Source: Pseudisothecium myosuroides (taxonomy: Eukaryota; Streptophyta; Bryopsida; Hypnales; Lembophyllaceae). From it: a stretch of 64,000 nt of DNA. Under the pieces are notes generated by a model. It worked only from the letters and a program-made list of their open reading frames with translations, made no database searches and was not told the DNA's origin. How positions within the stretch are numbered: the stretch's first letter is position 1; each line of letters begins with the position of its first letter. The DNA is taken from positions 16,988,001 through 17,052,000 of the forward strand of contig OX637296.1 in NCBI GenBank assembly GCA_951799445.1, read 5' to 3'. Below, in pieces: positions 57,250 to 64,000 of the stretch. Position numbers and translations under genes: made by a program.

Positions 57250-58038
57250 GTTGTCAAATTCTCCGTTTTTTGCCCATATTTGAAACTTAGGGTTCATGGA
57301 ATGCTGTTGGAGAATAGTTGGATGGCGTGATGGAGGAACCCAGCAATGTATGGCTTCAGATCCGGAACTCGCATTTGAATCAAATCTGTCTTTGAGGGTG
57401 TATTTTTAGGGTTTTGAAATTTGAAGTACTGAATTCTGTGTCGGCATAGCTCGGCGTTTGCTGCTTCTTCGGCAGCGAAGATAGGAGATAACTTAGATGC
57501 TGCCTCAGTTTGAATTTTTTCTATCCCGCGGTTATGTGAGTTGAGGATGCGCTCATTTTCCCATTTTTGAAATTTAGGGTTTCGGGATGCTGTTGGATTA
57601 TGGTTGGATTGCGTGAAGATCGATGCGTGGATTTGGATTCCGGAATTGGCATTTGAAAATCCCGGCGCTGAGTGCGCAGCAAATCTCTCTTTGTGTGTAT
57701 TTTTAGGGTTTTGAAATTTGAACTGCTGAATTCTGTGTCGGCATAGCTCAGTGATTACCGCTTCTTAGGCAGCCAAGTTACCAGATGCTTGCTGCTGCAG
57801 TTCGAATTTTCTATCCCGCAGTTGTGTGAGTTGAGGATGCGCTCATTTTTGCCCAGTTTTGAAATTTAGGGTTTTCCGTTGTCGGGATGCCGTTGGATTA
57901 TGGTTGGCTTGTGTGAGGGTCGATGCTTGGATTTGGATTCCGGAAGTTGTAATTGGAGATCCCGACGCTGAGTTTTCAACAAGTCTGGCTTTGAGAGTAT
58001 TTTTAGGGTTTCGAATTATTAGAGCTCGCAGTGTTTCA
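57250..58038 (+). promoter_or_regulatory. Triplicated 290-300 bp leader/promoter unit of OGG1
   Basis: Three direct copies: about 57250-57545, 57546-57835 and 57836-58038. Each carries GGATGC(T/C)GTTGGA, a GGATTTGGATTCCGG-type block (diverged in copy 1) and two TTAGGGTT motifs (six in all, at about 57287, 57405, 57573, 57703, 57866 and 58003). On the other strand these read AACCCTAA, a telo-box-like element often found near plant transcription starts. Copies 1 and 2 share GAATTCTGTGTCGGCATAGC (57431 and 57729). Copy 3 runs into the OGG1 start codon. Confidence 0.75.
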
Positions 58039-61000
58039 ATGTTACGAGTTGCGTCTCCAATTGCGACCTCGGCCCCGTCTCCTGGAGGTGGTGGCAATGT
58101 TCAGCAAGTATGCGGGGTGTCGATGAAGACGTCCATCTCTCTGCCACGCCGGAGTCAACGTCGAAAACGTCGAGTGCTGGAGTCTTATGAAGAAGACCCT
58201 GGGCTCTTCAGTGTCAAATCGCCCGCCTCTAAGAAGCTCTTCTCTTCCCGTGGAGATTTTAAAACCTTGAAAATCGAGCCAGTTGTTGTAAAGAGTGAAG
58301 TTGAAGTCGCTGAGAAGCTGATAGTGTCAACTAAAGGTAAGGTAACCAATACTAAAGACTACTATTGGACAGGGGGTATGGGCGATTTTTGTTTATCAAA
58401 GGACCGAAGAGAATCACAAACATAAGGCAGCTTGTATTGTTTCGGTACTCCAATAATTTTCAATATATTTTCAAAGTTGAAAGCATGAGAACCTAATGTT
58501 GACACTTGACTTGCCCTTACTCGGACATCATTGAATTTGGGCAAGTATTTCAATTCCCTCCGGTTGTTTCAAAGAATTCTTCAACTTCCATTGGTTACTT
58601 TTTAAAACTTTTGAAGTCTATTGCGTCCCTTTAGAGCTTAATTTATGTGCTTCGGATGGTGTCTCTAATTTCGGTCTACTTACTTTACTGAGGGTTTAGC
58701 AGGAGATAGCAAAAATTTGAGAAAGCAAGAAGAGGTTGAAGACTGCAGGTGGTGCAGTCTTGGAGTGGGGCGAGCGGAACTTTGTTTGGATCTCACCCTT
58801 CCTACAGGGCAGTGCTTTGCCTGGAGAAAGACAGGGTCGTCCCAGTACACGGGAGTGGTGGGCGCGCACCTGGTTTCCCTCCGTCAGGTACACATGGTAT
58901 TGAATATAAAGCTGAAAATTTCGAAGTACTCTGTGAATCCCTCTAGGACGACGTAGCCAAATTGTACGTCATGGTTTTTATAGCAGTTTTGATTAGGTCA
59001 TGTGGGGAGTTCTCTTTGGTCCTATTTTATGTATTTTTGTCCAACACATGCAACGTTCTTCACCGATTCCGGTGATATAAAACTTGGGCCCATCTTGATT
59101 ACTTTTTTGACAATGTGATGAAATTGGTCATCTTCGAACCATGAATCCTTCGTCTTTTAGGGGTTAAAGTTATTGTCTTGAAAATAGCCTGAAAAATTAA
59201 TGGTAAGTTCTTTTTGTCAGGTATCTGACGAGGTGGAGTTTTTGCATCATTCGTCCTCAGTGAATGCTTCAGTGAGCGACGTTGAAAAAGAAATTCGGGA
59301 GTATTTAAACCTGGACACAAGTCTGGTAGAGCTTTATGCAAAATTTGCTGCTGTTGATGCTCGGTTTGCGGCAGTGGCTCCCTTCATTGCTGGGGCTCGG
59401 TTGCTACGACAACCACCTCTAGAATGTGTGTTTCAGTTCATATGCTCCTCTAATAACCACATACAGCGCATCACAACGATGGTTGATTATCTTTCGAGTC
59501 AGGGGATGTTCTTGGGATCAGTTAATGGAATTCGCTTCCATCAATTTCCGTCGCTGGATGAACTCTCTCCTCTTTCTGAAGCACGACTTCGAGAACACGG
59601 TTTTGGATACCGGTAAGCTTACTGGTTTAAATTGTCTCCCTTCGTTTGCTGTTTCTTGCCATGGATCTTTGTACAATTTGAGAAAGTTGGAAAGTCGTTT
59701 TGACGAACGACTTAAAGCAACAAATTGCATTATATATGAAACTTCCCAACCTTGTAAGTGAATGGCATTTGGTTTTGATAAAAAATCAAAGACAATTAGT
59801 GTTGGCAAGTTTATCATGTACGGGTGACCCAAGTTGGTCAAAAATGTTTTCTGCAATAATTCCTTTACGATTTCTGCCATTGAGCTAAAGGTACTTTCAC
59901 ACTTGATGTTAGTAATGGTGTTAGTAAAGTGAATCTAGTCCAAGTGTTTACCTACATTCATCCCTAAGTCTTTTTGTTGCACCGCTTCCAACACCAAGTG
60001 CAAATATACCTTAAGAATACGAATATAACATCCTGTAAGAGACAATTCCAAGCATCCTTGAATACAATACTTCATGTATTAGCTAAAATCTGCGTATTGG
60101 TAAGACTGTTTGCAAGGTTGATTTTAGCTTCTAGATACCATACCAAAATGCCAAATTTTAATTGTAGTAACATAAATCATAAGAATTTTATGTACATTAC
60201 GAAGAATGAGCTTTAATTGATGATAATGGGATATTTTCCAAGAATACTGGTTAGGATGCAAAGGCGTTTGGCATGCGACTCTGCATTCTTCGGGTGTTGA
60301 GATGGTAAAGTTCTTGCGCTGGACCTTGCACTGCTCTTTGTTCTTAACTTTGCAGGCTCTTCTTCATGTGAAGATTTTTCTGCCTTCTAGCAAAGGCTCC
60401 AACAGTCAGTAACTTGTTGAAATGCTCAAATCACCACCTCTAACAAGTTTTTTTTTTTTCCAGGGCGAAGTATATTGTAGGAGCGGTAGAAATGCTCCGT
60501 CAGAGGGAGGAGGGAGGAGAGCAATGGTTGTTGGCTTTGCGGGGGCAGCAGCTTGATGAGGCAGTCATGTCGTTATGTACACTACCAGGGATTGGTCCTA
60601 AAGTTGCGGCCTGCATTGCACTCTTCTCTCTAGACCAGCATCATGCCATTCCGGTTGACACTCATGTGTGGCAGGTATGTTTGAATGTCACTTTATAAGG
60701 TGGAGGATACTATTTGCATCACTAAAGCGTCTAACATATGTAGGTTTGTGATTTTGGAGATCACTATAGGGCTCTGGCTAGAGATTTTTGCGGACAACGG
60801 CCAAATTTGTCGAGATCAAAATTGTATCGCTATGTTAGAATTTCCTCAAGAATTTGAAAGTGCGGAGGTTGTAGACCCCTGAGATAGTAGACTACTCCAT
60901 TTCCATTCGGATTTGAGTGGCCATCGACTTTTAGCCAAGTCATGCTTACACCCATCTTGCAAATTGAAGGTCAACCTTGTGTCTGAAGAGATTAATTGCT

Positions 61001-61305
61001 TTTGGTAACCGGGGTCAGTGTAGGAGACTGGTTTTAGTATTTTCCATTATTTCTGCCAATTTTATTGTTCACGATTCTCATTATTCTTGCAGATTGCAGT
61101 GCGATATCTCTTGCCTGAGCTGGAAGGGCGGAAACTTACCGTTAAGTTGCATCGTGAAGTCGCTGATGCCTTTGTTGAGAGGTTTGGAAGCTATGCTGGT
61201 TGGGCGCACACAGTGCTTTTCATTGCGGAGCTCTCTTCTCAGCAGAGCCTCCTTCCATTACATCTACGAGTTCAGAAGAAGCCAAGTGTAAAGACACCAA
61301 AATAG
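58039..61305 (+). CDS. OGG1: OGG1, 8-oxoguanine DNA glycosylase/AP lyase
   Basis: Base-excision repair enzyme that removes 8-oxoguanine opposite cytosine and nicks the abasic site. Exons read 58039-58336, 58700-58887, 59221-59612, 60464-60674 and 61093-61305; all junctions are GT-AG and in phase, giving 433 residues. The conserved core starts at about residue 112 (LCLDLTLPTGQCFAW). It includes CSSNNHI (237-243; human has NNN at 149-151), the helix-hairpin-helix LPGIGPKVAAC with catalytic Lys339 (human K249), and catalytic Asp358 in AIPVDTHVW (human D268), with the same 19-residue spacing. The C-terminal core is GSYAGWAHTVLFIAEL; the pocket Phe (human F319) is kept, but human Q315 corresponds to His. 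The 110-residue N-terminal extension has RRSQRRKRR (37-45), a likely nuclear signal, after an S/A/R-rich start that could be organellar. The start was chosen as the first Met that follows the repeated leader; Met29 is an alternative. Tail-to-tail with the beta-galactosidase gene. Confidence 0.95.
58700..58705 (+). other. NAGNAG tandem acceptor at OGG1 exon 2
   Basis: The acceptor region reads TTTAGCAGGAG. Splicing after TAG (exon from 58700) or after CAG (exon from 58703) keeps the same phase, so both are usable and differ by one codon in the N-terminal extension. Confidence 0.5.
59888..60012 (+). mobile_element. 125-bp MITE in OGG1 intron 3
   Basis: The left end AAGGTACTTTCACACTTG and the right end CAAGTGCAAATATACCTT form inverted repeats of about 18 bp with three or four mismatches. 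A closely related 126-bp copy (AAGGTATGTTTGCACTTG ends) is at 63837-63962. It lies wholly inside the intron and carries no splice-site damage. Confidence 0.7.
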
Positions 61306-61851
61306 CAGGCAGGTAGAAAGGTACTGAACCAGTGTTCATTCTGGCTTGTGCTGGTTCAATTTAAACAGTCATTACATGTACATGAGGATAGAATCTTCGG
61401 CAAATATTCATTTCCAGAAGATCGTGAACAAGAACTTGGTCACGTTTCCCATTTGATTCTTGGCATAATCGTAAAATATGAGTCCTGGCTCATCAAGAGT
61501 GCTTTCTATTGATTTCTTACTCATCGTGTGAGCAATCATGCACATGTGGAGTCAGACACAGGAGAATTTTCATTTGATTTGCGAAATGCACCAGTCAAGC
61601 TCCTTTAAATTGCGCTGCTATTAAGAGTACTTATCAATTTGATTCCGGCGTTTCTGACTGTTATAACAATATTGTCGAATAAATGAATTTCTTCAACATG
61701 GATCTGTCAGATATGTGACAAATTGTTAAAAAAATTATTGGTCTACTGTACTGAAAAAGAAGAATAGTTCTCATGGAACATGAAGCTTACAATTTAAACC
61801 TATCTTAATGACTATCTCTTGCAGCTATTGACATGTACCGGGTACCAAATA
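61306..61851. other. Shared 3' region of convergent OGG1 and beta-galactosidase
   Basis: 546 bp between the two stop codons, AT-rich, presumably both 3' UTRs. AATAAA lies near 61678. No other gene is seen. Confidence 0.5.
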
Positions 61852-64000
61852 CTAAGCACATGCGGCTGTTGCTGCCAGGCTCTTCAACTGTCCTGGACAA
61901 GGATCATCTCCAAAAATACTACTAACAACAGGTACTGCACACTTTTGCCGTCCAACGCAAGCCTGTAGTAACCACAGAAACACTTGTTATTTCATTGGTG
62001 AAAAACAGTAACCAGGTATTTTCCATTATAGGATTTATTTCTGACGAAATGACTGGATTTAATGTAAGCTGACCATTGACTCAATGTAGTCTTGCAATAC
62101 AAAGGGCCCCACTAGAATTATTTTCTAATGTTATTTATTTGAACAAGAATATTTGTAGGAAAAAGAGAGTAATGGTGAAACCATCACATTGAATCCTTGT
62201 ATAAGATAGTAGTGACATCACCACAGCAAATCTCCATAATTAGGTGACTCTTAACAATGAGAATTATTCTCAAATCTTATAAACGGTTAGTTTTAGGAGT
62301 TGGATGATCAGGTTTATAGTAGTACTGACCTTGCTCAAAACATCAGCTGAAGTATTAGCATGACAAGAACTCAGCACGAACTCTCCACAATTCCCAGTCG
62401 GAGTCCCGTAACTGGCGAAGCTGATCCCAGAAATGCGTTGTCCATCAGCACATTCCAGTAGCAGTGGAGCTCTTGGTGTTGTGGACGTCAGGCTGCCTCG
62501 TCTAGCCCAAGATGTGACCGAGAGTGGAAGAGGATGGGACTCAGAAATGTGGGAGCACACTTGCTGCGGCATGCGAGTGGCAATGGTGATGGCTTCGGGG
62601 TTTCCGCCTTGTTCCTCGAACAGCACGAGCAAGTTGCCTTCTGGAAGCAACCATTGCCGGGGAACATGGTACCTGCACAAAGCAGTAGGGAGATAAATTA
62701 TACACAGTGGGAGCCTGGGCTGGGTATGGAACTATCCCTATTTATGGAGGTGTAATGCAGGTTTAGGAGGGTTATTGATTCAGTTTAATTCCGGAAATTC
62801 TTGTAGCGCTTGAAAAGAAGAATCTAGTAGTGCAACTTAATCTCATTGGAACAGTGAAGAAATCTTGATGCTGAAATGTGCTTTAAATCCGTGAGTATAC
62901 TTCTTTTTTGTAGTCGTAGTTATGAGAGCAAACTAGCCAGGTGTTTGGACATTGCTAATTATTAATAAAAAAAGGTATTCATGTTTTAAGCTTTTATTTT
63001 GATTTAGAGACAAGCTTGAAGACAAGTTTGAGAACCGTTTCCAGACATGTTTGAGAAAAGTTTTGGGACGAACTTTTGAGACAAGTTTGAGACGAGTTCT
63101 CAGATATGTTTTACACAAGTTTTAGACAAGTTTTGAGATATGTTTGAGACAAGTTTGAACACAAGTTGGAGACAAGTTGACGCACATTAGGAGAAGCTGG
63201 AGTATAAATCCAGAACAGGAGGAATTTTTGAAAATACACTGAAGTGCTGGCCCCAGGGTGTAGTTGTGACGTTTAATTACGGGTTAAGTGAGGAAGCAAG
63301 GAATAATTACCAATGCTGTGACGGCAGGCCACACTTGGTATGACACTTGGTCTGACTGAATGACCCTCGGTAGTCACATTGGGCAGGGCAGCCATCTTTC
63401 TGTGCAACATAGGAGGGCCAGTATCGACCCAGGCTGCGTCCATTCACCCACGCCTGGCCCTTGCCCATGCTGCTGAAGTCCAGAGCCAGAGAGCCATTTC
63501 CAGCTGGAGTATCAAAACTTGTCTGCACACAAGATCACTATTCAGTTCAGTTAATCACTGCAGTCGAAAAGTCAGTATGGGACTAAGATTCAGTTTGCCT
63601 GCACCAAGCAAGTCAGTAGCAATTCTAGTGAACTGCATTCCAGGACTGTCCAATTTTGTGTCAGCACATTGGTGGGAACTTCGAGACGAGTAACTTGCAA
63701 TAAATTTTTTGACAAGTAAACGAACTGTGCTTATTTTTATTTCTTTATTGGTGAGCTATTAGCTAACTTGATAGCCTTAAAGGTATGTTTGCACTTGGTG
63801 TTAAGAGTGGAATTATTAGCTAACTTGATAGCCTTAAAGGTATGTTTGCACTTGGTGTTAAGAGTGGAATTAGTGAGGGTCTTATGAATGCATTGTCATT
63901 CACCTTTGGATACTGTTTACTTAACAAATGTTAATAACTATCATCAAGTGCAAACATACCTTAGTTCCTTGCAAGTGGGGACACACAAGAGGGAGTTAAA
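61852..64000 (-). CDS. Beta-galactosidase (GH35) with C-terminal SUEL lectin domain, 3' part
   Basis: Plant-type apoplastic beta-galactosidase that trims galactose from cell-wall polymers; only the C-terminal part lies in the window. Minus-strand exons are 63311-63522, 62330-62672 and 61852-61962 (stop TAG at 61854-61852), joined in phase. The first visible exon reads TSFDTPAGNGSLALDF, then SMGKGQAWVNGRSLGRYWP and the Cys-rich CDYRG...KC...CG block. The second continues YHVPRQWLLPEGNLLVLFEE and opens the lectin domain (LECADGQRISGISFASYG, then GNCGEFVLSSCHA). The third completes it (ACVGRQKCAVPVVSSIFG, DPCPGQLKSLA, ending ACA). All lectin cysteines expected from the family are present. Upstream exons with the catalytic TIM barrel lie beyond position 64000; the intron from 63523 runs to the window edge. 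It converges on OGG1. Confidence 0.93.
63007..63180. repeat. GACAAGTTTGA minisatellite in a beta-galactosidase intron
   Basis: About a dozen degenerate units of 11-16 bp (GAGACAAGTTTGA and variants such as AGATATGTTTGA). It lies within the intron between the exons at 62330-62672 and 63311-63522. Confidence 0.75.
63757..63870 (+). repeat. 57-bp perfect tandem duplication
   Basis: 63757-63813 is repeated exactly at 63814-63870. The unit covers intron sequence (TATTAGCTAACTTGATAGCC) plus the first about 34 bp of the 125-bp MITE family (AAGGTATGTTTGCACTTG). Identity over 57 bp implies a very recent event. Confidence 0.92.
63837..63962 (+). mobile_element. 126-bp MITE in a beta-galactosidase intron
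   Basis: Ends AAGGTATGTTTGCACTTG and CAAGTGCAAACATACCTT are perfect 18-bp inverted repeats. Related to the copy in OGG1 intron 3 (59888-60012). An extra copy of the left end sits 57 bp upstream because of the tandem duplication. Confidence 0.8.

Noticed and set aside
59150..59170. TTTTAGGGGTTAA in OGG1 intron 2 as the end of a TTAA element
   Set aside because: Matches the right tip, but no element interior precedes it and no left tip was found in the intron; could be chance or a remnant.
63593..63690. Additional beta-galactosidase exon on the minus strand
   Set aside because: An open frame exists, but it does not resemble the expected residues before TSFDTP and no suitable donor joins it in phase; left as intron.

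Overview
Nuclear DNA of a plant. The evidence is spliced genes with GT-AG introns, a group C (Opaque2-like) bZIP factor, an OGG1 DNA glycosylase, a family 35 beta-galactosidase with a C-terminal galactose-binding lectin domain (a plant architecture), and a cytosolic-type tRNA-Ile(AAU). Two gene islands, richer in G+C, sit in a very AT-rich, repeat-packed background with no recognisable transposase or reverse transcriptase. A non-seed plant (bryophyte, lycophyte or fern) seems likeliest, but the sequence alone does not settle this.

Layout. 1-37.1 kb holds no convincing gene. It is built from non-autonomous transposon-like elements and tandem repeats: at least ten elements of about 0.9 kb bounded by TTAA and the inverted repeat CCCCTAAAGG, a second type (TTAA-CCCTTCATCGCC), CACTA-type foldbacks, a 1.4-kb foldback with TA-CAGTGGGG ends, arrays of about 345 bp, 179 bp and 126 bp units, and a triplicated block of about 1 kb at 33-37 kb. 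37.2-44.75 kb is gene island 1: bZIP (four coding exons, 442 aa), an intronless CHZ-motif histone chaperone-like gene (213 aa) and the tRNA, all on the plus strand. 44.75-56.9 kb is repeats again, dominated by a duplicated 3.5-5.4 kb block; its second copy carries a three-part nest of elements. 57.1-64 kb is gene island 2: OGG1 (+, five exons, 433 aa) tail-to-tail with the 3' end of a beta-galactosidase gene (-) whose 5' part lies beyond the right edge.

The protein genes do not form a pathway: one is a transcription factor, one a chromatin factor, one a base-excision repair enzyme and one a cell-wall enzyme. The most unusual content is the set of TTAA-bounded elements. Their target site and their inverted repeats beginning CCC are the hallmarks of the piggyBac superfamily, and two nested copies show exact insertion into a TTAA of an older element. 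Other points of interest are the triplicated leader upstream of OGG1, a His at an OGG1 position that is Gln in the human 8-oxoguanine pocket, and a 53-codon upstream ORF in front of the bZIP start.
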